The notes under the pieces were generated by a model. The model was not told the origin of the DNA and searched no databases. It saw only the letters and a program-made list of their open reading frames with translations. This document shows positions 32,640 through 44,634 of a DNA stretch of 64,000 nt, piece after piece (position 1 is the first letter of the stretch; every line of letters begins with the position of its first letter). Origin of the DNA: Puccinia triticina (taxonomy: Eukaryota > Basidiomycota > Pucciniomycetes > Pucciniales > Pucciniaceae). The position numbers and the translations under genes are program-made. The stretch covers positions 8,813,501-8,877,500 of the forward strand of contig NC_070558.1 in NCBI RefSeq assembly GCF_026914185.1, written 5' to 3'.

Positions 32640-34050
32640 CTCCTCGGCCTTCAGTTACCCCTCCCGATGGCCGCCGATGTGATAGGTCATCAAAAGGAGG
32701 AGACAGTGGCCATCGAGAGGACTCTCCTCCTCTAGACGTGCAGTCGGACCGGCCATCGAAGGGAGTGTTTACTCCATTCGATGGCCAGTCTCATTGTCAA
32801 GCATGTACAAGTGCCGAGGATTCTGCCCGGTGGGAATGAATCATTCTTGGCAAGCATATGTGCAGGTGATTGCCGGGGAGCAACCTCGGCAAGGATGTAG
32901 ACTAGCTGGTGCATTGTAAGGAGCAATATTCCCCCCGGGCCCGGCGAGCCAAGTGAATTACAAGGAGCGATATTCTCCCCGGGCCCGGCGAGCGAAGACA
33001 CCTTCCGCCGTCCGGCCAGTCAATACACATAGCTGCTGTCCGCCTGGAGCAGCCTTCCTTGGCTAGCAGGTACGGACTGCTCCATGGTGGAATCCTTCCC
33101 GATGTGCAGGTGCTCACCGAAGAAGTTACCTTTTTTTACGCGGTTGTTGTTCTGGTGGAGACTGTTGCTGATTTGTCCTCGCAACTGGCTCTCTTTTCGG
33201 AAATAGAGAAGTTTTATTCAATTCCTCGCACCCGCTTCGCCGCTTTGGGATGTTGCTGATGCTGACTTCGTCGGAGAGTCCACTTTCGTGCTATGAGGCG
33301 TTTCTGATGCTTACTTCGTCGGATAGTCGGGAAGAACTGCTGATTGTCGGCTATACGGATTGAGCGGATCCGCCTCGCTTGCGATGAGTGGTTCGGTCGG
33401 TTCCGGCGAAACACGCCACGTTTGGAATGGGTTGGACTGTAAGGGACCGATCTTCAGCAGGACCCCCTCCTGGGAGACGGTAGGCCCTCCCGAGCCTGCG
33501 CCGCGGGCGTCAAGTACTTGTGTGTAAACAGAATGCCGATTTGGGACATCGCCTGAAACGCGAGCCGCCCCCTGTCGCATACACTTCCGAGTTTGATCGT
33601 ATTTCGAACACGGGTTTTGCCTTGACTATCGCTCTGGTTGAACGTGCTCAGGAGGGATAATATATAACGGGCCCGTTGGTCCACATTTTTCCCCCGGAGG
33701 CCCGAGCTCCTCTGTTGCATTTGCACAGTTTGAGCACGCGTCGTCCTCCCCCTCCGCTCTTGCAATTGCATTAAGCCCGAGGTACAAAATCACCTTTACT
33801 GCCGTGTGAAACTTGCACACCCTTTTGCAATACGCCGCCGCTCTGCAGTTGCAAGTGGCCAAAATCAAATATTTTCTGCGATTGCGCTTTCAGCGCTTTC
33901 TTTTTGCCCCCCTCCTTCCCTTGCGATTGCAACTGGCACGAGGGGGTTGAACCCTACCCCTTTTCATTACTGGTTCAGAAATTGGGGGGCAAGTCCGAGG
34001 CATTTATGTTCGGGGACTTTAATTTTATTTTCTTGCGGTATTAAGCGTAA
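32640..34050. repeat. GC-rich repeats, no gene
   Basis: GATGGCC/GGCCATCG words in both orientations at about 32660-32785 suggest an inverted-repeat element. At about 32908-32995 a ~45-bp unit with GGAGCRATATTC, CCCCGGGCCCGGCGAGC is tandemly duplicated. TGATGCTKACTTCGTCGGA is repeated at about 33256 and 33306. The 33690-33790 sequence (CCCCCTCCGCT-TTGCA) resembles 37640-37690. Frames here are not convincing. Confidence 0.4.
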
Positions 34051-34080
34051 CTAGAGGCCAGGGCGGCTTCGCCGCTGCAG
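34051..34080. repeat. 30-bp terminal repeat, CTAGAGGCC family (left)
   Basis: CTAGAGGCCAGGGCGGC followed by TTCGCCGCTGCAG. It matches the end of the foldback element at 20273-20302 and, in inverse, 41596-41625. Internal GGCGGC/GCCGC pairing makes a small hairpin. Confidence 0.8.
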
Positions 34081-34508
34081 ATCAAAGATTAATATATTCC
34101 AACCCTTTTTCACAATTACCCCTTGAATACTTGACACAAATCTGTGCAAACAGGTAGTTGCATCATACACTGCAATTCAAAATTTAAAATGTGATTTGAA
34201 CTTGGTTACACAAGTTGAAATGTGGGGGTCTTGTGATGGTTACAGTCAACTTTCCCTCAGAATTCAAATCAAGAAACAATTTATCAATCAAGATCAGCTC
34301 CACAGTGATAGCAAACAACCTAAAATTTTTGATAAATTATCTTTCAAAGCAAAAGGATCATAATACATAGAAAACAAGTTTGAGGTCAAAGGAGGAGGTT
34401 CTACGGATGGGTGTGTCAAGAAAAAGGTTTCACAGATACTACTATACTAAAATCATGAAAATGAAAGGCAAAGGAAAAAGAAATTACTTTATAATTCAAG
34501 CTAGATTC

Positions 34509-35702
34509 ATGTCACAGACCAGGTGCACCACCAACTTCCATTCAACATTGACACTCTCCTACAACTCTCACATTCTCCTTCCTGAAGAAACAGAAAAGCA
34601 AGCTGATTCGCTTGTTGCAACATCTAGGGTCTACCTCGATATTACACGTGGTGGCAAGGTAAATCCACATTTCGATTTATCTATATTGTGCGGCAATCCG
34701 GGATGAAGCTCTGATCGAGTGTTGTGTGCTTGTCTTGTGCGGTAAAAAGCCGTTAGGAAGGGTCGTGATTGCACTGTTCAAGAGGACACCTAAAACTAGT
34801 GAAAACTTCAGAGTCCTGGCTATTGGTAACACGAAATCTGCCAGTGGTACTCCCTTGGCCTACAAGGGATCCAGCTTTCATCGAATCATCAAAAATTTTG
34901 TAAGGCTTCTACTTTGGCTTAGTTGTGAAACGGCCACCAAAAAGGCTGAACTAAACTGCTATTCTGCTTTACCTTCCTTCCTCGGCTTGCCCGATCGCTG
35001 CTTACCTCGCTCCTCAGATGATCCAAGGTGGTGGTGAGTACCTTTCGCCTGGCCACAATATCCATTTTTATTCTTAGCTGACTCTGGGTTGGGACCATTC
35101 TCACTAGATTTCACCAAGGGAGATGGAACCGGTGGTGAATCAATTTACGGTAACAAGTCAGTGAAACTTCAGCAATAACAAACACCCTAACGATTGCTCA
35201 CAAGTTGCATGCTGGGTTTGACTGATGGTTTTTGCGGATTTATCATTGGATCATAGATTTCCAGACGAGAACTTTTTATACAAACACGAAGGTCCTGGGA
35301 CGCTATCAATGGCAAACGCAGGTCCAGACACCAATGGCTCTCAGTTCAGTCGAATGATCTTCCAGACCCGGTTTCAGGTATCGGTAAATTGACCGAGTGT
35401 ATGATCTTCATAGGTTTTTCCTTTGCACCGTCACGACTTCTTGGTTAGACGGGAAACACGTCGTGTTTGGCAAGGTTGTTGAAGGCATGGTATGTGTCAT
35501 TTTCTTCTTCTTCAATTATGAGAGTGATCCCAATCATTTCGCGCTCCCATTCTAGGACGTCGTCTACGACATCGAATCATCCAAGACTGATAGCAGAGAC
35601 AGACCGCTCGAGAAGGTCGTCATCGCGGATTCCGGGGAGCTTGAAATCGAAGAACAAGTAGACGAGGAAGGGAACAAGGTACCTCTCCGAGTCGAGCTAT
35701 AG
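34509..35702 (+). CDS. Cyclophilin-type peptidyl-prolyl isomerase (ER cyclophilin B-like)
   Basis: The enzyme isomerises X-Pro bonds during protein folding. Exons, all in frame: ?-34658, 34750-34899, 35018-35033, 35108-35156, 35257-35343, 35414-35489, 35556-35702. Signature blocks are [50 protein letters not shown] and [16 protein letters not shown], with the catalytic Arg in FHRII and the binding-pocket residues present. The intron 35344-35413 uses GTTCAG as donor; splicing there restores GSQFFLCTV exactly. The C-terminus ([14 protein letters not shown]) matches ER-type cyclophilins. The 5' end is uncertain: ATG 34509 gives an N-terminus without an obvious signal peptide, so the first exon may be missing. 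Lies between two copies of a transposon end. Confidence 0.85.
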
Positions 35703-38700
35703 AACCATCCACCTACCACCTTCCCTACCTCTCTCGGTTCCCCTTTCTCTTTTCCTCCTCTTATCTCTATTCTATCACTTCCTTTCAAGGCATCGAATAG
35801 TTGCTCTGTTGGAGTAGCTATCTCTGTCAGTCTTTGCCCCCTCCAAGACCACCCTTCCACTCTACCTCTCATTCAAAAGCAACGGAGCAAATTTAGTAGG
35901 GACCACCACTACTACAATCTGTTTTCTTCCCAATTAAAAAAAATGTTTTGGGATCCAAATGTTGATGCAAGGCAGACTTTGATCGGACGTGGTAAATGTG
36001 AAGAGCTCATAAATTCCCAAATCAGAACAGCGTCTTGGAAGGAGTGAAGTCCGCTGATGTGGCAGCTGAACAGAAAAAACAGGGTCATGAAATGCATTCA
36101 ATTCTCGTTGTAGGTTGGGCCCACGGCGCTCCTCTCTTACCGCCCCCTGCACAATAATAATAGTCCGTCCGTCTATGTCTTCCAACCAACGAATGCAAAA
36201 TCCTCTTTTTTTTAATAAATAAATCGTTTCGTACTCATTATAATCTTTTTTGTTTCTCGCTTGGGTCAGCAACAATAATCATCATCATACTTTGAACGAT
36301 CCAAAACAAAATCATCTTACTCTAGCAGTTCGGAGTCAAAGGCAACGGCAACTTGTTGAGCTCATCGTCAGCATCATCGCACACTCAAACCAGTAGGCAG
36401 AAAGAGTCCTTGACTTGGAGTCGCGAAGTCAGTTCCTTGTGATACTCTTTGTATATCACAATCATTTTATTTGTTTTCTTTTCAAGATCAAATTTCTGTA
36501 TTTTTTCTGTGGAACAAGAATGTACCTTGAGCCATTTAAGAGCGTAAAAAAGTTAGCTATGAATGGTCACCTGGAATCGACGATAAAGATGAGTAAATGG
36601 ATCGGTCAAGGAGGATACAAAAGAACAAGGACAGTTGTTTAAGGTTTGTGTATGTTCGTATCGCTTGCGATTTGATTAGGGAAACCGGTTTCATAAGCCG
36701 ATCAGGTCACAAAATTCATTGAAAAATGTAAAGCGAGAGACCAGTGTTCACAATGTCTGGTCAGAAGACATCATGGGAGGCGGTTAAAAATATTCAAGGA
36801 TCAAGAATGAGAGATGACTCCGGGAGATCAAGACAGTAAAGGAATTGGAGATGAGGGGGGTAGGAGGCAGGCGCTTCAGGAAACGGAAAGAACAAAATCA
36901 TTACCGAGCTGATTGACAGGTTGAGGGATGAGTGAACATATAACCATCTCTGCAGTGCCTTGAGCTTGATCACTGCCAACCTCATTGGCGGGTTGTGCCC
37001 AGACGCGACGTGCGGGCAAGTTCTCCGACAAACAGCAAGATAAGATTTAAATGAAGAAGCTGACATACGGATAGAAGAATTGTTACAGGCTTCAAGTCAA
37101 AAGCCGTATGCTCAGAGAAACAATCATTAAATTTGTGCAGAGGGGGGCATCTTTTGGCTGCAAACAGAGGGAACTTTGAGGTCAAGGATTGAGGCGCAAG
37201 GTTGGGAAGAGTGCGGTGCAATTGATGTGCCGGGCGGGCACAACAATCACAAGGTGTCCGATAAACGATGGTGAAGCGTGATCACAATAACAGGTGCAGG
37301 TCTTGGTCACCATTACTTAGTAGGTTGTGCCTAGCGATTGTCTTGGTGAGGGGGTGGTTGGCCGGGATATGTGAAGACGAGCTGAATGAGGCGGACAAAT
37401 CAGATTGGTGGGTAGAGGGGGTGGTCTCGTTGGCAACACCTAGCTGGTCAACGCTCCCCGCGCAGGTCAGAGGTATAGAAGGGGCGTGGCGGTGGCGTGG
37501 CTGTCAAGGCAGGATGAATGTGCTGTCGAGTGCGCTGGTGGTTCTTGTCAGGTGGTCCCAAATTTTCTATAAAAAGAGGGTGTTGGCTTGCTTTTGTCCC
37601 CCGGGGCGTCCTCTGCTGCTGTAATTCCAGTGTGCGGTTTGTCCTCACCCCCTCCGCTGTTGCACTTGCACAGTTTGAGGGGCTAAACTCGTTGGCCCCC
37701 CTTTGCATAATGCCTTCAATGCGGCGCGCTGGGGGTCATCCTCTCACTATTTTTTAACCCTGCTAGACATGGATGGACAGTGAGCCACGGTGCATCAGCT
37801 TGCTGATGTTAGGTGGCTGGTTGCAGATTATAGTTGTATTTTTGGTTGTTGTAAAATTATGTTTTTTTGTTGATTTTGGCATTTGTAGAGGGAAACCCCT
37901 TCATGTTTTTTTTCTGGAAGTTGTAGAGGGGAAACCCTTGATTTTTTTTTTTGCAATTTTTGGAGATTTGTAGGGGAAACCCTTGAATTTTTGTTTTGTG
38001 ATTCAGAGGCTTTAATAAACTTGGATATGCTGATACCTGAGAAAATTGGAGATTGGACAGGAGTTCCAATTCTCCACTTGTGGGTGGGGCTAATTTTTTA
38101 GCCAATTTTCAGAAAATTGCAGGGGGAACCCTTGATCCCAATTTCCACGAAAGTGTGGATTTAATATACTTGGATTATATCACCTATATTTATATTGGCT
38201 CCAAACAAAGCCTAAAGATGTTCAAGAGGAGAAGAGGTGAGGACGTACATAAATATGTAGACTACATTTTCCAAACCACTGAAAATGTCCATGACTATGT
38301 TAAACCACTCCAAAAAAATGACACATCAATTCACAGTACGTTGGAACACAGAAACACAGAATTGCACTTGGCATTTAAATAACTAGGCAAGATCATCAAG
38401 AAGTAAAGTAAGTATAGAATAACAAGGTGAATTGAAAAAATGAGATTTAATGTGCCACAAATGAATTTTTGGCACAGAGTATAATCTAAAAACAGTGTCA
38501 GGATGATTTTTTCACAAAAACAGAATCCTTTGAATTTATATGTTGTCAGTAGGCATCATGCCACAATTGGAGTACATGGATGTGCACTCAAAGGATCACT
38601 TCCACTTGAAAATGATCACTACAATCAACAATTAGCCTTCCACTTGAAAATGATCAATGCAATCAACAATTAGTAGCCAATCCTCTTCTGAAACTCACAG

Positions 38701-40463
38701 TTTGCAGAGGTGATTGATAAAGTATGCTTTATTTTGAGCTTTTTTGCTTTTGAAGCTCTCAGATCCTGGGAGTGAATAGCATTGATTTAATCAATCACTG
38801 GCCAATTTACCTCCAGGATTCTAATTGTTTACAGAATTGATTAGGAAATTACGCAAGCCACTCAATTGTGAGCTTTGTTTCACTTTTCACTTTCTTCAAA
38901 AATCAATAGCCAAACCACTTCCCAGAAACTCATGATTTGATTTCTTTTTGTAAATACAAAAAGCCGCTTGGTTTTAAGTGTTGTTAATTAAGTTTTCACT
39001 ACGGGAAGCTCATACAGGGGGGGCTTGGATTTCTTTTCAGCAATCTTCAATTATCAAACCTCTTCCTGTAACCTCTCTGTTGGCGTGAGTAATAGGATAA
39101 AAATGCTATACGCTTGATTTTGAGCCCTATCAGAATTTCTACCCCCAGCTGAAGCACAGTTCTTTTCTGAAATGTCACAGGCCAAACCACTTCCCAGAAC
39201 CTCTATTTTTGCAGAATACACAGCAAATACAGCAAGCTGTGAGACATCAGCTCATATTTATGATTAAATCAGCTGAAATTGCAATGGGGCTTCATTTCAG
39301 GCAGAAAGGGGGCCTTTATTCATATGTGAGGGCATGGACAAATTTGAAGGCAGATGGAACTTTCCCAAGAGGAATACAAAGAAGCTAGATGTCAGTGTAC
39401 TCATTGGATTCCACAAAGGGAAGTGAAAAAACAATAAGATTAGACTGCAACTGGGAAAGTTCTATAGAACCACATAGTCTACCTCCAAGTTAACCACCCC
39501 AACCATGTACTGTATACGGCGGGCCAGCTACGCTAACTGTAGTGTCGCAGAATTTGGCTAACTTGTAGGTTAGTGTTAGCACAATTGTGTGGGACCAGCG
39601 CTCATGCTACCCGCACATGGTGCAAAAAAGCTCCCACTACGCTGTTTTACAGCGCTTTATAGCAGTTTTTTGGCCTTTTTGCTGCTAGAAGCGTTCTAGT
39701 GTAGCGTAACCCAGCATAGCGGCAGTACTGGTGCGCTAGCACTACAGAACTAAAGGGCAGGTGTAAGCGCGGCTACACTAAGTCTTAAGGGCCCTGTAGC
39801 ATAGCGGCTCACTTTTGGCACTGTACAGCAGACACTTTGTACTCTTTTGTCAAGTGCGGAACAGTTTATCAGTTTTTTTGAGCTCGTTGTTGTTGATTCA
39901 TGGAAATAGACCAAGGGGCACAGAATGAAAACATCAAAAAAATCAAGAGAACCCACAAAACAGAGACAAAGAGGCACAATCAAGTAGAAATTCCCATGTT
40001 GGACATTTAATTTTTTCAGAAATATCCCACTTTCTTAAATCCACACAATTCTAGATCTGTAGATCTAAGTTTTGGGGTGTTTTTTTCTCACAAAAAGGGG
40101 CAAAACTTGCCCCTTAATCTCACTTGGCACGTTGAATATCCCCGAAGACCCGAAGGCCCTATGGATGACCCTCCAGCTGTGCCGGAGCAACGAGCAAAAG
40201 TGGGCCGGTTGGTAAGCTGTCCAGGGAGGGCCTAACCAAGCAGCTGGGGGGCTCCCAGGGAGGGGGCGGACGAAACCAAATCCCCTGCGGATCAATGGTC
40301 CCACTTCCCTCCCCTTATATACCCACCAGCACCACCGCCCCACACCTCTCGCCACACCACGCTTCGCCAACCCGTAACTGCCACGGGGACGCTACTGATA
40401 CCACGCCCGCCCATTGCCCTGGCGAAACACCACCCAAGACCGCCCCACGCCACGCCTTGCTCG
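35703..40463. other. Long non-coding or unassigned stretch
   Basis: No gene I can support in 4.7 kb. A 36415-36642 frame (includes VKKLAMNGHLESTIKMSKWI) might be an exon of a decayed gene. 37886-38130 has four degenerate direct copies of GTAGRGGGAAACCCTTGA with T-rich spacers. 38608-38680 contains a tandem duplication of CTTCCACTTGAAAATGATCA with AATCAACAATTAG. 38400-39500 is AT-rich. 39590-39800 has GCGCT/AGCGC-rich repeats like those at 3137-4532. Confidence 0.4.
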
Positions 40464-41075
40464 GTGCCCGGCGCGAGGGCCAAGCCCTACCTCCGCCTGG
40501 GCTCGTCCACTCCCTTCGCCGGACACACCTCGCGCGAGTTCTTCCGGCACGAGCCTGCCCAGTTTCCGGCAGGGGGGTATGAGCAGATCGACTGGTCTGC
40601 GGGAGGAGGGGCAGTCTCCCTGCAGAAATCAGCAGGCGCGTATGGCGGGGGGACGGTGTATGGCTCGGCGTATGGCGGGAGCGCGACGCTGGACTGCCAG
40701 CCGCTGGTCTATCCGCCCAGCCACTTGTCCTTCAACCCCTACCACAGCTTTGCCAGTCTGGTGGAACCGACCCCTGCGTACCCGCTGCTGGCCAAGCAGC
40801 AGCCCGCCCTGGGCGAGTTCCGGAGCTTCTCGATGCCGCCGGCCGAGCAGCAAGCCTACCAGCATGCGACCAACTTCGCGCCCTCCGCCGCGGGTGCCAG
40901 CCGAGCGGCCAGCCAGCAGCAGTACACTGAGACGGACGGCTATGGCCAGCCGGCCTGGCAGACCGGCCTCCACGTGTCCGCTTCCGAGCCCAGCGTGCTC
41001 TTCCCCGCTTCTTCCGACGCCGACGGCGCGGGCCCGCTCGGCTGGCCCAGCAGCACCAGATGGCAGCCCAGTTAG
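40464..41075 (+). CDS. Low-complexity protein fragment, unrecognised
   Basis: A 203-codon frame rich in Gly, Ala, Ser, Gln, Tyr and Pro (REFFRHEPAQFPAGGYEQID; SFNPYHSFASLVEPTPAYP) with high GC codon usage unlike the AT-rich surroundings. GC content drops sharply at about 41205, where AT-rich sequence begins. It resembles the disordered N-terminus of a regulatory protein, but no domain is visible, so truncation is likely. A TATA-like CTTATATACCC at about 40314 lies upstream. It falls inside the interval bounded by CTAGAGGCC repeats, so it may be captured host sequence. Confidence 0.45.
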   Translation: MPGARAKPYLRLGSSTPFAGHTSREFFRHEPAQFPAGGYEQIDWSAGGGAVSLQKSAGAYGGGTVYGSAYGGSATLDCQPLVYPPSHLSFNPYHSFASLVEPTPAYPLLAKQQPALGEFRSFSMPPAEQQAYQHATNFAPSAAGASRAASQQQYTETDGYGQPAWQTGLHVSASEPSVLFPASSDADGAGPLGWPSSTRWQPS

Positions 41076-41205
41076 CAAACAAAGCGCTACTGCTTGCCCC
41101 CCGCCGAGCTCGCCCGGGAGCCCTCCGGCGTCCGTCGCCGCAAGACCATGTGCAGGGTTGGCCAGGCCCGCCGCGCCGCCAAGCCCCAAGCAATTGTCTC
41201 AAATA

Positions 41206-41595
41206 ATAACACAGAAATACTCTCAGGCTGTATGGTCTTGAAAGACTTACTATTTTCCAAGTGATAAAGATACTTTGATATGGTCTCTGACATTTTGTGT
41301 TGATCTGTCTCTGAAGTTTTGTGTGGATTTCTGTAATCCAAAACATGAATTCAATTGAGATGAGAAGTGTGGTTTAAATTATCTTAAAATAATCATACTT
41401 TGCAATTAATGAAAGTTCAGAAATCCAGTATTGTTGGCTGAGGCAACACTCTTGACATAAAAATTGAAAGTGTGATTTTGGAGGCTGCAATTGTTTGGGA
41501 TGAATCCTTGAACTGAAGGCATGTAATTTTATCAGGGTACCAGCCTTTTGTTGAGGAAACTGTTTGGGGTAGGTTTTCATGTGAAGTTGTTTCCC
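41206..41595. other. AT-rich spacer inside the CTAGAGGCC-bounded interval
   Basis: No gene or strong repeat. The interior does not match the sequence just inside the 34051 end beyond the 30 bp. Confidence 0.4.
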
Positions 41596-41625
41596 CTGCA
41601 GCGGCGTAGCCGCCTTGGCCTCTAG
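41596..41625. repeat. 30-bp terminal repeat, CTAGAGGCC family (right, inverse)
   Basis: CTGCAGCGGCGTAGCC then GCCTTGGCCTCTAG, the inverse complement of the 34051 and 20273 ends with one or two changes. Confidence 0.8.
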
Positions 41626-41670
41626 TACTAATGATATTTAAGAGTTGCATATTTAACACAAATTGTATTT

Positions 41671-41745
41671 AGTCAGACTCGGACTCGGACTCGGACTCGG
41701 ACTCGGACTCGGACTCGGACTCTGACTCGGATTCAGACTTAGTCT
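41671..41745. repeat. GGACTC hexanucleotide microsatellite
   Basis: About ten copies of GGACTC with a few variants. On the minus strand it encodes alternating Ser-Glu and lies at the C-terminal end of the HMG-like gene, just after its acidic SESDSDSD stop. Confidence 0.85.
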
Positions 41746-43963
41746 GAATCAGAGTCAGATTCACTGATTTTTTCTTCATTTTCTCGAGACTCCCCTGTAT
41801 CTTGACGCAAGACCTTGTTGACCCCGTTGGTTGGCTCCCCAGGACCCGCCGCCAAAATTGGAACAAGTTTTATCCAATTGTTTTTCAGACCACGCAAGAT
41901 TAACCAGAGTTTGTTGCGCTGAATTGACTTGATTGGAATGTTTTCGAAATGCTCAACCACAAGGCCTACTGGATTATCTTCCACAATAACCTTGTGGTTG
42001 TACTTTGCGAGCTTTTTAGTTGTATTTGTTCCCGGCCATCCCGTAGTGTCGTGACCCTTGTTCATCGCAACTAAGATTGTGATGATATGATTAGAAGACA
42101 CTTTGGTCCTAGCAGATATTTTCGAAGGCTGCTTACTATAAATATTCTTCAGCTCCTCCAATATGAATGTACGGTTCTTTGCTGCACTTCCTGTTTATTG
42201 TGAGAATTGTGAGCAAGTCTGATCACAACAATTTTTAAATTGAGGGGAGAGCTAACCTTTTCAGATGTCTTTGTTAGCGGCAGCGCCATTGTCCTTGCGC
42301 AGTTTTTTTGCAACCGGCTGGTTGTAATCACCAGTTTCTACCCCCACCGGTACTACATCACGCGACCGTTTTTTGGAGCTTGCCATCCAGCAAGCAAACT
42401 CGCAAATAGGATCACCCTCGTTGGTCATCTTTTGAAGGAATTGATCTCCGTAGAAACTTCCGCCCTGGAAAAAGAATGGTTTCTGGTGATCCTGACCAAC
42501 CAAAACCAGAAAACCTTCAATTCCAAGAGCATCACTGATCTCTTTCATCTTGAAAGCAATTGATATCAGTGTCCCGTAACCAAATTTTAGTTATAGGTGC
42601 TTCTCACTTTCTCCTGTGTGTCACTAGCCCAGGCTTGAACCCCAGTGTTGAGCTTCTTTGCCAATGTGATTTTTTTCTCAAACAGCCCTTGTTCATTGAG
42701 ATTGGGATCGGTGTTGTTATGCATGGTATTCAAAGATCGAGGGTTGTTTGTACTGTTGGTGTTTTGGTTAATAGCAGCGTTCTTGTATGCTTTCGAAGCG
42801 TCTTTGTTTTGTTGACCAAGGTCATTTTCAACTGAAGGAAGAAAGAAAGTGAGAAAATAAGCATCAAAAATTTGCCAACTGTGATTGATTGTACAAGCGT
42901 AAGAGCACCCACCATTGGAAAAAACCTTTTCAGGATCATCATTCTGGAACTTGTGCCAGGTACTTTTTCCACGAGATCGACGTTGTCCAAGGTAGGTAGT
43001 AAGTGATTTGAAGGGTCGTTGGTGCTTTGATGATAGCATGTGCTGGTTTCGCTGGTAATTGAAGTAAAGATCTTGGGCTTCGTGCTTAATAGTCTGGTCA
43101 AGTCGCTTATAGACAACGTGAGTCTTCTGCAATTCACGCAGCTCTCTCAATGATTTGCCTTCGTATCGCTTTACAATGTGGTCAGGAAGGACACGATCTA
43201 ATGAATAGATGTCTTTGTTAGAAGACCTGGCTTGAGTAGAGCTCGGTGGGACTGGCCGGATTGAATCTGAAGAGTCTGGGTGCTGGCTTGTAGAAGCTGG
43301 ACGCGTGTCAATGGCCCGAGCAGAGTTAGATTCAATCAAAGCTTCTGGTTGCCCCGAGGTCGTGGAAATCGTACGTCCTAAGCTGCCAAAGGATTGAGAG
43401 GGGATTCCGTCGGAGATTGGACGAGAAGAATCACTGCTAGCTAGGTTTGAGCTGCTTGCTGGTTTGCCCGCAATGGTGCCAGTAGCCCCGGCTGTTATCG
43501 GCTCTTTGGGCGGTTTCTCGCGTTTACAGGTTTGGGCGGTCCAGAATACGCGCTATTAACAATTCCAAGTGGACCAGAGTATATTATGCCAGAAGCCGGA
43601 TGGATGGCCGCACAAGTCAATGATGTATAACCACGGGTACGTCCAGGAAATTGCTTGACAGGACTCTGATGATTCAGACAAATGGAGTGCCCATAATTGT
43701 ATTTGGTGCCTGTGTAAAAATGGTCGGCGGGTAAGTTGTTGAGTTCCAATGGCTGATTTGGGAAATGACCGATTTGAGACTGCGCTCGACTGAGAGAGAC
43801 TTCTTTCCAAGAGAGGATTGTTGATTGATGGGTTGGAAAATGAGTCGCGACAAATTTGTTGGGACTGGTAGTAGTTCTGTTGGGATGACTGCTGGTCGTT
43901 GTGATACATCTCGGATATTGCAAAAAGGGCAATAATGGTAATGTCTCTTTGTAAGAGTCTCAA
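41739..43963 (-). pseudogene. Rust repeat-family gene with HMG-like region (broken)
   Basis: Minus-strand exons run from about 43963 to 41739. Introns with clean signals are 42832-42912 (GTGGGT...CTTCAG), 42549-42607 (GTGAGA...TTCAAG) and 42191-42256 (GTTAGC...AACAG). The N-terminus is Gln/Ser/Asn-rich. The body has DRVLPDHIVKRYEGKSLREL, LDQTIKHEAQDLYFNYQ and RSRGKSTWHKFQNDDPEKVF (HMG-like spacing). Next come FLVLVGQDHQKPFFFQGGSF and FLQKMTNEGDPICEFACW, and a C-terminal domain ending in an acidic SESDSDSD run. A TGA at 42261-42263 lies in frame (DI-stop-KG). Near 43500-43530 two frames overlap as if shifted. The family resembles repetitive genes of rust genomes as I recall; a DNA-binding role is only inferred. 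Confidence 0.6.
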
Positions 43964-44127
43964 GTGCTATGTGTATGTACTTGTGTATTTGTATGTACTT
44001 GTGTGAGGTTGTGGGTTTGAAGTACAAGCGGTGTGGGGAGTCAAACTGAAGCTGGGGGATTTGGCGGGGCGGGATGCGGGACGGTTGGGTGGGCAGGACG
44101 GATGCTAAAGAATGGGTGTACAATGCA

Positions 44128-44173
44128 CTTAAGACCCGCGTTCCCAGACATCTCTGGAACGCGGTCTTGAGTG
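44128..44173. repeat. Near-perfect hairpin, AAGACCCGCGTTCC arms
   Basis: ACTTAAGACCCGCGTTCC pairs with GGAACGCGGTCTTGAGTG around a short AGACATCTCT-type loop. It could be an independent short element or a terminator-like structure. Function unknown. Confidence 0.6.
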
Positions 44174-44209
44174 TCTACATACATGTTACATAGGTCGTTC
44201 ATAAAATTT

Positions 44210-44475
44210 TTGGGGAATATTTTTCATGATTTCATGATTTATGCATGTATAAGCTTATGCATTTTAACTTTGACAACCATAAAAGTTGAAATCATAAAAT
44301 TTTCAATACATAAAATGATAAAATCATAAAATTTTCAAATGATGACTTTATATGTCCCATTTTAGAAATGGTGCTCCAATTTGAGTGTTTGGGTGGTACA
44401 CATTTTTTTTCAGCTTAGATTTTATGATTTTATGGTGTTATGATTTTATGCAAGTCAACTTTGAACACCCTAATT
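44210..44475. mobile_element. Degenerate AAAATCATAAAATTTTC MITE
   Basis: The AT-rich interior is full of ATAAAATCATAAAATTTTC words in both orientations, with a right end CAACTTTGAACACCCTAAT. This matches the right end of the clean copy at 53231-53409 (CAACTTTGAACACC). The left end is poorly defined. Confidence 0.55.
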
Positions 44476-44486
44476 GAACACAATAC

Positions 44487-44634
44487 TGGAGGACTTCCCG
44501 CCGATCTGGAAACCCAGATTTTCCCAGATTTTGCAGGGAAATCTAGGCAGATCTAGGATTTGGGATGATTGGGCCCAGATTTCCCCGCAAAATCTGGAAA
44601 AATCTGAGTTCCCAGATCGACGGGAAGTCCTCCA
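44487..44634. mobile_element. MITE with 48-bp TGGAGGACTTCCCG ends
   Basis: The left arm TGGAGGACTTCCCGCCGATC... and the inverse right arm match over about 48 bp with few changes. TA dinucleotides flank both ends (TAC-TGGAGG, CCTCCA-CTA), suggesting TA target choice as in Tc1/mariner-type elements. A diverged relative lies at 54547-54748. Confidence 0.8.

Noticed and set aside
37268..37757. Plus-strand ORFs of 118 and 79 codons
   Set aside because: They overlap in different frames, lack domains and lie in a repeat-like region shared with about 33690-33790.
40629..41346. Minus-strand ORFs opposite the low-complexity ORF
   Set aside because: They are Gly/Ala/Arg-rich mirror frames of a GC-rich exon with no motif.
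44128..44173. Rho-independent terminator
   Set aside because: The hairpin has no following T-run, and the organism is eukaryotic.
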